16,275 nt of DNA from Ruminococcaceae bacterium UBA7147 (GTDB taxonomy: Bacteria > Bacillota > Clostridia > Oscillospirales > Acutalibacteraceae): positions 6,897 to 23,171 of the forward strand of contig DKWR01000061.1 in assembly GCA_002491825.1 (NCBI GenBank), read 5' to 3'. Position 1 is the stretch's first letter; each line of letters starts with the position of its first letter. The translations under genes and the position numbers were made by a program. Below, one piece after another: positions 1 through 10,286 of the stretch. The notes beneath the pieces are model-generated. The model was not told the DNA's origin. It searched no databases and saw only the letters and a list, made by a program, of their open reading frames with translations.

Positions 1-22
1 GGGACGGCTTCCCAGACGTCCC
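1..22. repeat. Edge-truncated palindromic repeat unit (GTAGGG family)
   Basis: The first 22 bases match exactly the last 22 bases of the repeat units at 10091-10116 and 13076-13101. The unit is an imperfect palindrome running from GGACGGCT to AGACGTCC and is cut by the window edge. It is one of about ten related units, all in non-coding DNA. The function is unknown; REP/MITE-like is an inference. Confidence 0.8.
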
Positions 23-65
23 ATTCACATAATTATTTATTTATCTTTGTTGTAACAATCAACAA

Positions 66-146
66 TGTAGGGAACGGTCTTGACCGTTCCGAGAAAATTA
101 GAAGAATTGCTGTAAATCAGCGGAACAGTCAAGACTGTTCCCTACA
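66..146. repeat. Inverted pair of palindromic units upstream of secA
   Basis: Two 25-base units at 66-90 and 122-146 are inverted copies of each other, separated by 31 bases. Each is itself a perfect palindrome: GGAACGGTC-TT-GACCGTTCC and GGAACAGTC-AA-GACTGTTCC. The differences between the copies are compensatory (G-C replaced by A-T), so pairing is kept in both. Both carry the GTAGGG head shared with the other units in this window. They occupy most of the secA upstream region. I see no convincing secA promoter between them and the gene. Confidence 0.8.
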
Positions 147-228
147 CTGATATGTATATTTTTATATGTAACTTTGCAGTAACGACGGAAATATAAGTTA
201 AAACACATACACAGAAAGGAAAATCATA

Positions 229-3099
<2,871 letters not shown>

Positions 3100-3101
3100 T
3101 C

Positions 3102-3128
3102 AATTAACAATTAAAAATCAACAATTTT
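3102..3128. repeat. Degenerate heptamer array behind the secA stop
   Basis: Two bases after the secA stop codon there is a period-7 run: AATTAAC, AATTAAA, AATCAAC, then a partial AATTTT. Similar AAT-headed heptamers sit 4 nt behind the nusA stop and 3 nt behind the infB stop. The period is seen directly; any function is unknown. Confidence 0.65.
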
Positions 3129-3158
3129 GATTTTCTGCAATCTTTTTAGCAGTCAGTT

Positions 3159-3192
3159 CGGGGTATCGCTTACAGCGGTATCCCGATTTTTT
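3159..3192 (+). terminator. Rho-independent terminator of secA
   Basis: A 12-bp stem (CGGGGTATCGCT pairing with AGCGGTATCCCG, including two G-U pairs) with a TAC loop is followed by ATTTTTT. It lies 60 bases after the secA stop and ends the secA transcript. Confidence 0.85.
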
Positions 3193-3566
3193 GCGGTAAA
3201 ACGTTAAATGATTAAAAAACAGAAAAATAGTATTATTATTTCATTGGTGAAAATGACTAATAAATATAAAATATATGTAAAGAAAATGTAAAGTGATAAG
3301 ACGAAAATTGCGTTTTTGTAAATAATAAAGGCAATATTGACGTAAAAACGTCGCAATTAATCAAATATTTCAATAAATTATCCCTTTAAAAAATAAAATT
3401 TTGCCACGAGAAAACGCTCTGAAAATTATGTTAATTATTACCAAAAAATAATTTTCTATTTGTTCATATTGCGACTTTAATAAAACAATAAAATATTATA
3501 TAATATGTTTACTCTAAAAAACTGGATAAATTTTGTTTTTATATTTCACAATATTGGCATTTACCA
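3193..3566. other. AT-rich intergenic region with one nested hairpin
   Basis: No gene is visible here and the region is strikingly AT-rich compared with its neighbours. One structure stands out. AATTGC (3306-3311) can pair with GCAATT (3353-3358), enclosing a small perfect hairpin GACGT-AAAA-ACGTC (3339-3352). A TATAAT at 3499-3504 has only a poor -35 match (TTTAAT, 3476-3481), so it is at best a minor upstream promoter. I could not match the structure to a known riboswitch class. Confidence 0.4.
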
Positions 3567-3596
3567 TTGTTGGCGAATATTAAAATGAAGTATAAT
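3567..3596 (+). promoter_or_regulatory. Probable sigma-A promoter of the pilus locus
   Basis: A perfect -10 box TATAAT (3591-3596) lies 18 bases after TTGTTG (3567-3572), in the -35 position. Transcription would begin near 3603, giving about 50 bases of leader before the small ORF at 3655. The next strong terminator downstream is after the second pilus gene, so both surface proteins are probably on one transcript. Confidence 0.6.
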
Positions 3597-3611
3597 AGTT
3601 TTAAAAACTAT
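3595..3611. promoter_or_regulatory. Perfect palindrome at the pilus promoter start site
   Basis: ATAGTTTT-A-AAAACTAT is a 17-base perfect inverted repeat that overlaps the end of the -10 box and the expected transcription start. This is where a repressor operator could sit. It could also just be the AT-rich 5' end of the message folding. No regulator gene is in the window. Confidence 0.4.
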
Positions 3612-3654
3612 ACCTTATATTTGTATTTATAAAGTTTATAAAGGAGAGACACAA

Positions 3655-3714
3655 ATGAGAGCTATTTTTATAGCAACCGGTGCTTACGGAAAGGAAGTGA
3701 GAGCAGGTGTATAA
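3655..3714 (+). CDS. Small leader ORF overlapping the adhesin start
   Basis: A 19-codon ORF (MRAIFIATGAYGKEVRAGV) begins with ATG behind a near-consensus ribosome binding site, AAGGAGA at 3641-3647, with 7 bases of spacing. Its stop codon TAA (3712-3714) lies inside the adhesin gene, whose GTG start is at 3707, so the two frames overlap by 8 bases. This is the classic geometry for translational coupling: ribosomes finishing the leader could restart at the GTG. The peptide resembles nothing I recognise, and its product may not matter. The alternative is a chance ORF in a leader whose real function is the downstream GTG. No Rho-independent attenuator hairpin is visible between the two. Confidence 0.5.
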   Translation: MRAIFIATGAYGKEVRAGV

Positions 3715-6700
3715 GGCAATCAGAAAAGCAGGAAGTTTTTTCAGAAAGAGCCTGTCGCTTGTACTCGCTTTTTCAATGATGATTTCCGTATGCATGGTAA
3801 GCGCTTTTTCGGTAAGCGCAGCAGGTAGCGGTTCGGGTAATTTCTACCTTGTGACAACTGCAAACTATGACTGGCAGGGCAAAACCGTAACCTATAAGTT
3901 TGCCAACGCCGGCGGAAACGTATTGTCGGGTTCAACGGCAAGCGGCACGGATTTGTACACGCTGACTGCACCCTCGGGCGCAACAAAGCTTGAGGTGTCG
4001 AGAGCGCCGTTTACGCTCCCGTCAACCGTTGTAAAGGACGGCTATAAGCGTATTTTTCTGAACCGCAGTAATGTAACCTCAAAGGGCGGCGGAATTTACA
4101 CTTACTCGAATCCCTACATACACTATTATGAGGGCACTTCATCGGGTGCTGTATGGCCGGGCAACAAGATGACGCAAATCGGCTCAACCGATATTTACTA
4201 TGCCGATATTCCAAACGGTTACAAAAAGCTGAATTTCAGCGACCAGGAAGAATCCGGAAGTAATAAGACAACCGTACATCAGACAGACGACCAGACAATC
4301 GTTTATTATGATAACTACGCATATTTCTCGGGCGGTAAGTGGGAAAATCCTCACATCCGCACAGTCGACCTTTCGGGAATCAACAACTCGGAAGATACGG
4401 TTTATATGGACAAGGACGAGAACCTTGTTCTGAGCAAATTCAACTACGCAGGAACTAACATTTCCACAAGAAGCTGTTATGTATATAACGAAAACTGGAA
4501 AAGCTTCAGTCAGATTTATGCTTCCTACAGCCTTGTCGGTGCAACGCTCAGCGATTCCGACAGAACATATGTTAAAACTCTTACCCTTACAAAGGATACA
4601 GTAAATGGTCTGACAATGTTCAGGGGAACAATTCCCTACGGAACGGATTTGTGCTTCCACGTAAACAGCGATAACTTCAAGGGTGCTTCGTGGACAACAA
4701 CATATCCTACAGTCGGCTCCTACGACGAAAGCGGTTACACTGACAGCACAGCATCATATAAAATCACAACGACTTCCGAAGCATGGATGATGCGTTCTGA
4801 AATTAACAGCGTAAACTATGGCGCAATTGTTGACAGCAACTTCCCGAATGATGGCTCAATTGTCGGCGTTGAGGCAACCTACATTGACTACTGGTCGGAT
4901 ATGGAGCAGGAGAAGGGCTATCTTCAGTGTCAGGGCAAATCCGGCGACGGCGACATCGAAAACTACTGGTATCAGTTTGATAACTTCAACAGCTACATCA
5001 GCCAGAAGGCAAGCGCTGTAAGCAGTACGTGGAAATATCCGCTGTATTTCGGCAATATGTTCAAGGGCGAAAATTGGTACAACACCTTTGTAAACCATGC
5101 AAGCGGACTTACAAACATCAACAACTATGATGACAACTACTATTATGCGGTAAACAACTCCAACGGTATGAAGTGGGGCGGAGGTAAATATAACCAGTCG
5201 CTCCAGGGACTTGTTTATCCCACTCTCGACAGCAAGGGCGACCTTCAGGTTGCAAACGGAGTAAAAGCTCCGTACTTTGATGCGGCAGAGCTTGCAACGG
5301 CAGAGTACAACGATAAAAAGGTTGCAAGCGTGTTTAAGTCCTACTTCCCGTTCCGTGCGTCAACCGACAGCAACGGCGTATCTACATATTCATTCACTTC
5401 AAAGAATGCAACGGACAACGTTTATTTTACGTGGAACAACCTCACTCCGACACAGGTAAATTACGGAGCAGGAACAAGCTACGGTGTTCAGGACGCCCTT
5501 ACAAACTTCGGCGGCTCGTCAAACGGCTACGGTATTTTCCCGTTTAACAATACGAGCAACACGTCCTCGGGCAAGGGCACAAACTACAATCAGGACTACG
5601 GCTTCGGCATTCGTCTTGACATTGACTTCCGTGTTCCCGCAGGCGGCAAGCTTTCAAACGGACAGGACGTTGCGTTTGACTACACCGGTGACGACGACTT
5701 GTGGGTATTTATCGGCGAGGACCCGACAGGCGCAAACGCAGAGCTTGTGCTTGACCTCGGCGGCGACCACAAGGAAGCAAAGGGTAACATCAACTTTAAC
5801 ACAATGACGGCAACTGCTAATGACGTTTTTGCCGATTATTCAAGCTCTTCAACTACTGAAACTCCTTCTTCGGATCAGTTCTGGGTAAGAAGCGACAGTC
5901 CGGTTTATATGTATGCATGGTCTAACAGCTCAAACAGCTATGTTTCTCCGGTAAGCACAAAGACTGTTAACGGCTCAAAGTTCTATGTATTTAACGTCAG
6001 CGATTTCAGTTCATACACATCGGGTTGTATTGTAAATAAGAGCAATACAACTATAAATGTTGAAACAAAGCTTTCGGGTAACCTTGAGGCTGCTTCAAGC
6101 TTTGCCGGAAAGGCGATTAGAACCGACGGTTATCCTTACACTTTCAGCACGTCCAATTCAACAAACCTCGGCATTGTTACAAAATCCTTTAACGGCGGCG
6201 CAAAGCTTGACCCGAACAAGACCTACCATATGGTAGTGTTCTATATGGAGCGTGGTGAGTCCGAGTCCAACTTCTCGGTAGGCTTCTCAATGACTCCTGC
6301 AAACAACGACCTTGTTGTCAACAAAACTCTTGACACAGGCGACGCAATCAAGGAGATTGCCGACGACCTTAAGGCAAACGAAAGCTACAGCTATACAATT
6401 ACCGATAATGACGGCGTTTCGGATTCGGGAAAATCATATGTTCACCACAGCGCAGACACTTCAACAAGCAGTGCAACACTCGGTAACAACGGCTCATTCG
6501 GCTTAAAGGACTCCGAGGGCGCAGAGTTTGAAAATACGTTTAAAACAGGTTCAGAAATCACCGTTACCGAGTCAGAGCCTTCTCCGCTTGCGTACGACAC
6601 AAGCTGGGAGCTTATTAATGACAAAAACGGTCAGGTAATTACCAACAGCAAAGAACAGCAAAGCAATATGACGTCTGAATTTACTCTGGAAGATCCCGCT

Positions 6701-8209
6701 GACAAAAGTGCATTTGCTACTCTTGAGCTTGAATATCTCAACAAGATAAAAACTGCACCGCTTTTATTTAAAAAATCGGCTGTTGACGAAGAGGGCAATC
6801 CATACGAAGTTGCACAGCAGTTCAGCTTTAAGATTGAGCTTGACCTTGACGGCAACGGCAGTAAATATGACTGGAAAGCCTACCCCATAAAATACACAAG
6901 CGGTACTTCCACATACAATGCGTCAAACGACGGTATCTTTACCGTAAACGCAGGCGAAACTATTGAGCTTATCGGACTTCCTGTCGGCGCAAGCTACAGA
7001 ATTTCCGAGCAGACCGCAGTAGGCTTTAAGCCGTATAAAATTTCAATCAAAGGCGGAGCTGAACAGGACTTTAACGGTGTATATACTGGTCAGGTTGCGG
7101 GTTCCGGCAATCAGATTGAGGTAGTAAATCAGCTCAAGCCGATTAGCTCGAATATTACTGTTAAGAAAAACCTTGACAATTTAGCTTACACAGGCTCAAA
7201 GTTCAAGTACACTCTTTCGGGACTTCCGCAGATGACAACGTCATATACGGACGAAAGCGGTGATTATATAGACACGCTTTCAACCGAGGCAATCAACGAG
7301 AGCATTACCGCTTCACAAAACGGTGTGGCAAGCTTCAGCGCAATTCAGTACGAGACAACAGGCTACTATCGCTTTAAGATTAACGAAGGCTATGCCGACG
7401 ACCTCACAAATGAAGAAAAGAGTATATATAACCTTGACGGCAGGGTATTCCTTGTTGAAGTCAGCGTTACGTCAGACGGCAGTGACTTTGTCGTAAACGA
7501 GCCGACCTACTACGTTATTGACGCCGAAACGGCAAAGAGCGATGACTTTAAAAACGGCAATAACTACAATGCTTATTTCACCAATAACTACAAGGTTAAT
7601 AGTATTCCGTCCTTTGAGAATACAACGAATAAAGCAAAAATTACCGTAAACAAAAAGAATCAGGCTGACAAAAATGTTGACGATACAGTTTTTGCTCTTG
7701 TCAGAGTAACACAGGCTAACCTCTTTACTCACGATGAGCTTAAGCAGATTGCAACAAACGACGGCAAAAATGCAAAAAGGGTTTTAAAGGGCACAACCGT
7801 AAACGGTACAGTTGTCTTTGATAATCTTGATGTATATAAAGCAGGAAAAGGCTGTTACGGAAAAAATGATGACGGCATATTAAGCTGGACAGATTCCGAA
7901 ATCAGCTACATCACCGGCACACAGGAAAAGCAGGTTTACTGCCTGTTTGAGTACAGTCCTGCGGACGGCTACAACCCGACTTCGGTAGTAAATTACTACA
8001 CTTTCCCGATAGAGGGCAAGCTTGAAGTTACAGCAGGCTATGTTGACGGTGTTGTTACAATGCCGGAGGCAAGCGGCAGCGGAATGAATATGTTCCTTAT
8101 TGTAGGTCTTGCACTTCTCGGCACAGGCGCATTTGCCGTTACGGGCTATATGCTCTACGACAGAAATCAGCGCAAAAAACGCAGAGCAAGATACAAAGCC
8201 CGCCACTAA
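3707..8209 (+). CDS. Large pilus tip / adhesin-like surface protein with CBM26-like, fibro-slime and pilin-isopeptide domains
   Basis: A 1500-residue secreted, wall-anchored protein. Residues 1-39 are a signal peptide (basic N-terminus, hydrophobic core, VSA-A cleavage region). Residues ~135-215 resemble a starch-binding CBM26 module (IHYYEGTSSGAVWPG). Residues ~385-850 fit a fibro-slime domain: TGDDDLWVFI (660-669), LDLGGDH (682-688) and KTYHMVVFYMERG (838-850). Four pilin/Cna-like modules follow. They are ~868-1015; ~1016-1145 (candidate Lys1022/1023 and Glu1101); a Spy0128/FctA-like module ~1147-1297 (Lys1153/1154, Glu1227 and NNY 1293-1295); and a Cna-B-like module ~1311-1430 (Lys1316/1317, E-box LFEYSPADGY with Glu1415). 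The C-terminus has a degenerate sorting signal MPEASG (1452-1457), a membrane helix (~1462-1482) and a basic tail. The GTG start has AAGGAA 10 bases upstream. Domain names are inferred from motifs. Its place before a backbone pilin suggests a tip or accessory pilin that binds host or dietary glycan. Confidence 0.85.
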   Translation: MYKAIRKAGSFFRKSLSLVLAFSMMISVCMVSAFSVSAAGSGSGNFYLVTTANYDWQGKTVTYKFANAGGNVLSGSTASGTDLYTLTAPSGATKLEVSRAPFTLPSTVVKDGYKRIFLNRSNVTSKGGGIYTYSNPYIHYYEGTSSGAVWPGNKMTQIGSTDIYYADIPNGYKKLNFSDQEESGSNKTTVHQTDDQTIVYYDNYAYFSGGKWENPHIRTVDLSGINNSEDTVYMDKDENLVLSKFNYAGTNISTRSCYVYNENWKSFSQIYASYSLVGATLSDSDRTYVKTLTLTKDTVNGLTMFRGTIPYGTDLCFHVNSDNFKGASWTTTYPTVGSYDESGYTDSTASYKITTTSEAWMMRSEINSVNYGAIVDSNFPNDGSIVGVEATYIDYWSDMEQEKGYLQCQGKSGDGDIENYWYQFDNFNSYISQKASAVSSTWKYPLYFGNMFKGENWYNTFVNHASGLTNINNYDDNYYYAVNNSNGMKWGGGKYNQSLQGLVYPTLDSKGDLQVANGVKAPYFDAAELATAEYNDKKVASVFKSYFPFRASTDSNGVSTYSFTSKNATDNVYFTWNNLTPTQVNYGAGTSYGVQDALTNFGGSSNGYGIFPFNNTSNTSSGKGTNYNQDYGFGIRLDIDFRVPAGGKLSNGQDVAFDYTGDDDLWVFIGEDPTGANAELVLDLGGDHKEAKGNINFNTMTATANDVFADYSSSSTTETPSSDQFWVRSDSPVYMYAWSNSSNSYVSPVSTKTVNGSKFYVFNVSDFSSYTSGCIVNKSNTTINVETKLSGNLEAASSFAGKAIRTDGYPYTFSTSNSTNLGIVTKSFNGGAKLDPNKTYHMVVFYMERGESESNFSVGFSMTPANNDLVVNKTLDTGDAIKEIADDLKANESYSYTITDNDGVSDSGKSYVHHSADTSTSSATLGNNGSFGLKDSEGAEFENTFKTGSEITVTESEPSPLAYDTSWELINDKNGQVITNSKEQQSNMTSEFTLEDPADKSAFATLELEYLNKIKTAPLLFKKSAVDEEGNPYEVAQQFSFKIELDLDGNGSKYDWKAYPIKYTSGTSTYNASNDGIFTVNAGETIELIGLPVGASYRISEQTAVGFKPYKISIKGGAEQDFNGVYTGQVAGSGNQIEVVNQLKPISSNITVKKNLDNLAYTGSKFKYTLSGLPQMTTSYTDESGDYIDTLSTEAINESITASQNGVASFSAIQYETTGYYRFKINEGYADDLTNEEKSIYNLDGRVFLVEVSVTSDGSDFVVNEPTYYVIDAETAKSDDFKNGNNYNAYFTNNYKVNSIPSFENTTNKAKITVNKKNQADKNVDDTVFALVRVTQANLFTHDELKQIATNDGKNAKRVLKGTTVNGTVVFDNLDVYKAGKGCYGKNDDGILSWTDSEISYITGTQEKQVYCLFEYSPADGYNPTSVVNYYTFPIEGKLEVTAGYVDGVVTMPEASGSGMNMFLIVGLALLGTGAFAVTGYMLYDRNQRKKRRARYKARH

Positions 8210-8271
8210 ATCAGTTTAACCTTTTGGTTATCAAAATTACATATATTTATATTAAAAAAGGAGAATGACAA

Positions 8272-9777
8272 ATGAAAACAACAAAGAAAATTTTTGCGGC
8301 TTTCCTCGCTGTAATGATGATCGCTCTTATGATTCCGTTCACAGCAAGCGCAGCAGCACCCGACGGTCCTTACACAGCAACTTATGTATGCGCACCTAAC
8401 ACATCAACAGAAAAGGACAAAGTAGGCAACTACGACTTCAGCTTCTTCAAGATTGCTGACCTCGACAAGGAAACAGGTAAATACGATGTTATCAGCACAT
8501 TAAGCTCAAACACAGATCTTGTTAATGCAGTAAATGCAGCTGACTCTTCAGAGAGAGCAAAGAACATCATTTCTGCTTGTGATGCAATCTACAGCAACGA
8601 TTCCACAAAATTTGGCGCTGCTGCAACAACTCTTTCTTTCACAAGCGCAGATACAACTGGCAAGAATGTTACACTTAACGACGCAGGTATCTACTACATC
8701 TACTGCACAAAGAAGCCTGCAAAGGTTACTAAGGTTACAAACTCTTTAGTATCACTTCCCTACTATTCAAACAACAGCTGGGTTACAACTACAGACCAGA
8801 CCACAGTAAACCTTGCTTCAAAGGTTTCAACAAGCCCTGTTACAGTTACAAAGACTGCTGACAAGACAAATGTAGGTGACAACGACAAGACAGTTACATA
8901 CACACTTACTGCTACAACAGCAGGTTCTTTAGAAAACAAGCTTACAACTTATGCAATCACAGATACAATGGACAACGCTCTTACTCTCAACGAGTCTTCT
9001 GTAGAGGTTAAGCTTGACGCAACAACTCTTACAAAGGGTACTGACTACACAGTTGAAAAGAATTACTCTTACAACAACGGTACATCTGACGGAACAGCTA
9101 CATTTGCCATTGTATTCACAAGCTCAATGCTTAACAGCGCAGATTTCTACAATGCAGAAACAGCAGATACAGCTAAAACAGTTACAGTAACTTACACAGC
9201 CGACCTCAACGCAAACGCTGCTACAAAGTTTGCACAGGCTCTTCCCAACACAGACGGTCTTTACTATGGTAACAATTCCGGTATGAACTATGAGCAAGGT
9301 CCGACTGTAAACGTATACACATACGGCGTAAACGTTGCAAAGATTGACGGTAACACAAGTTCTCCTCTCGGCGGCGCAGTATTTACAGTTTATACTAAGG
9401 ATAAAGAAACAAATGAGCTTAAAGAGCTTACAGTTGACGGCAAGAAGGTAATTGCTACAACAGGTACTGACGGTACGGCCGACTTCGTTCTTGAAGGCAG
9501 CACAACAGCATTCTGCTTTGACGCTGATTTAACTTACTATGTAAAGGAAACAGCTGCTCCCGCAGGCTACAATATCAATGACTCAGTATTCACTGTAAAC
9601 ATTGATACAACAATGGGTGTAACACAGGTTAACGACGCTGCAATTCCTAACTACAAGACCGTAGTTCCCGAGACCGGTGGTATGGGCACAATGATGTTCA
9701 CAATCGGCGGTGCAGCACTCATCGCTTGCGCAGGCGTTCTCTTCCTTATTGTAAGAAAGAAAAAATCTGCAAAATAA
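8272..9777 (+). CDS. Backbone (major) pilin, isopeptide-forming fimbrial protein with VPETGG sorting signal
   Basis: A 501-residue SpaA-type fimbrial subunit. Residues 1-27 are a Sec signal peptide ending in the ASA cleavage site. The N-terminal domain (~30-185) ends in SLVSLPYY and a W170...VNLASK184 segment, in the place where classical pilins carry WxxxVxVYPK. A D2-type isopeptide domain begins near 189 (VTVTKTADK, candidate Lys194). A C-terminal Cna-B domain runs from about 348 to 460, with Lys357 and the E-box YYVKETAAPAGYN (Glu426). The sorting signal VPETGG (465-470) precedes a membrane helix (~474-494) and the tail RKKKSAK. The ATG follows AGGAGA with good spacing, 62 bases after the adhesin stop. 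A small TAACC-TTTT-GGTTA hairpin (8217-8230) lies between the genes. Codon use is dominated by a few codons such as ACA and GTT, as expected for an abundant shaft protein. The polymerising sortase is not encoded here. Confidence 0.92.
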   Translation: MKTTKKIFAAFLAVMMIALMIPFTASAAAPDGPYTATYVCAPNTSTEKDKVGNYDFSFFKIADLDKETGKYDVISTLSSNTDLVNAVNAADSSERAKNIISACDAIYSNDSTKFGAAATTLSFTSADTTGKNVTLNDAGIYYIYCTKKPAKVTKVTNSLVSLPYYSNNSWVTTTDQTTVNLASKVSTSPVTVTKTADKTNVGDNDKTVTYTLTATTAGSLENKLTTYAITDTMDNALTLNESSVEVKLDATTLTKGTDYTVEKNYSYNNGTSDGTATFAIVFTSSMLNSADFYNAETADTAKTVTVTYTADLNANAATKFAQALPNTDGLYYGNNSGMNYEQGPTVNVYTYGVNVAKIDGNTSSPLGGAVFTVYTKDKETNELKELTVDGKKVIATTGTDGTADFVLEGSTTAFCFDADLTYYVKETAAPAGYNINDSVFTVNIDTTMGVTQVNDAAIPNYKTVVPETGGMGTMMFTIGGAALIACAGVLFLIVRKKKSAK

Positions 9778-9821
9778 TTTTTAAATTATTACTTTAACCA
9801 CTTGCAAAATATATGTAATTC

Positions 9822-9854
9822 AGGCGGACGTTTTTATGCGTCCGCCTTTTGTTT
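9822..9854 (+). terminator. Strong terminator of the pilus locus
   Basis: A GC-rich stem of eight base pairs (GGCGGACG with CGTCCGCC), extended by one A-T pair and with an eight-base loop, is followed by TTTTGTTT. It lies 45 bases after the backbone pilin stop and closes the operon. Confidence 0.93.
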
Positions 9855-9890
9855 GTCGAAAAACATAATCTCATATATTAACGACACTTT

Positions 9891-9975
9891 GGGCGACCAC
9901 GCAGGGTCGTCCCTACGGAATAAATTAAATGAATGATATAAAATAAACTGTAGGGGCAGCCCTATGTGGCTGCCC
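9891..9975. repeat. Two palindromic repeat units, inverted and direct
   Basis: A unit at 9891-9916 in inverted orientation (ending CCCTAC) and one at 9950-9975 in direct orientation (starting GTAGGGG) share the size of about 26 bases. They also share the GTAGGG head and a palindromic body: GGCGACC with GGTCGTCC, and GGCAGCC with GGCTGCC. Body sequences differ between units but self-pairing is conserved. Confidence 0.75.
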
Positions 9976-10008
9976 GATAGATAATAACACAACATTTCCT
10001 CTACCGTC

Positions 10009-10116
10009 GTAGGGACACGGCGTGCCGTGTCCGCAGTGGCAATCAAATTTTACCGATTAAACGTAGCTATAGAGGACAACAAACTTCTCCGTAGGGGACG
10101 GCTTCCCAGACGTCCC
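10009..10116. repeat. Composite repeat element, copy A
   Basis: Two palindromic units (10009-10032, GGACACGGC-GT-GCCGTGTCC; and 10091-10116) are joined by a spacer of about 58 bases. The same arrangement recurs at 12994-13101 with a clearly related spacer (shared blocks such as TTTACC, TATAG and ACAAACTT) and an identical 26-base second unit. This makes the pair a mobile or duplicated composite of about 108 bases, not chance neighbours. Confidence 0.7.
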
Positions 10117-10206
10117 GAAACGTGACCGATATATCAAGTTAATTTTTGAAAACAACCCCTTCAAAACAACACGCACTATTATAAATTAGGAGCGAAGCGA
10201 CCCAAA

Positions 10207-10223
10207 ACTCCACACTCCACACT
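10207..10223. repeat. Short heptamer repeat
   Basis: ACTCCAC occurs twice in tandem and is followed by ACT. It directly abuts the minus-strand terminator at 10224-10261. It has the same seven-base period as the arrays behind secA, nusA and infB, though a different sequence. Confidence 0.5.
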
Positions 10224-10261
10224 AAAAAAGCCGGAGCACCGTTTTCTGACGATGTACCGAC
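10224..10261 (-). terminator. Minus-strand terminator of the membrane-protein fragment
   Basis: Read on the minus strand, GTCGG-TA-CATCG pairs with CGGTG-CT-CCGGC as two five-base-pair helices around a 2x2 internal loop, with an eight-base loop, and is followed by TTTTTT. It lies 25 bases after the stop of the fragment at 10287-10508, which supports that fragment being a real gene end. Confidence 0.7.
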
Positions 10262-10286
10262 CTTTGTTTGTGTTATTAAGTTACTT

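Noticed and set aside
3603..3706. Riboswitch in the pilus leader
   Set aside because: I compared the short leader with c-di-GMP-I, cobalamin and THF riboswitch consensus patterns from memory and found no match. It is also too short for most classes.
9891..10116. CRISPR array
   Set aside because: The palindromic units differ in body sequence, change orientation and have irregular spacing. There are no conserved direct repeats with uniform spacers and no cas genes.
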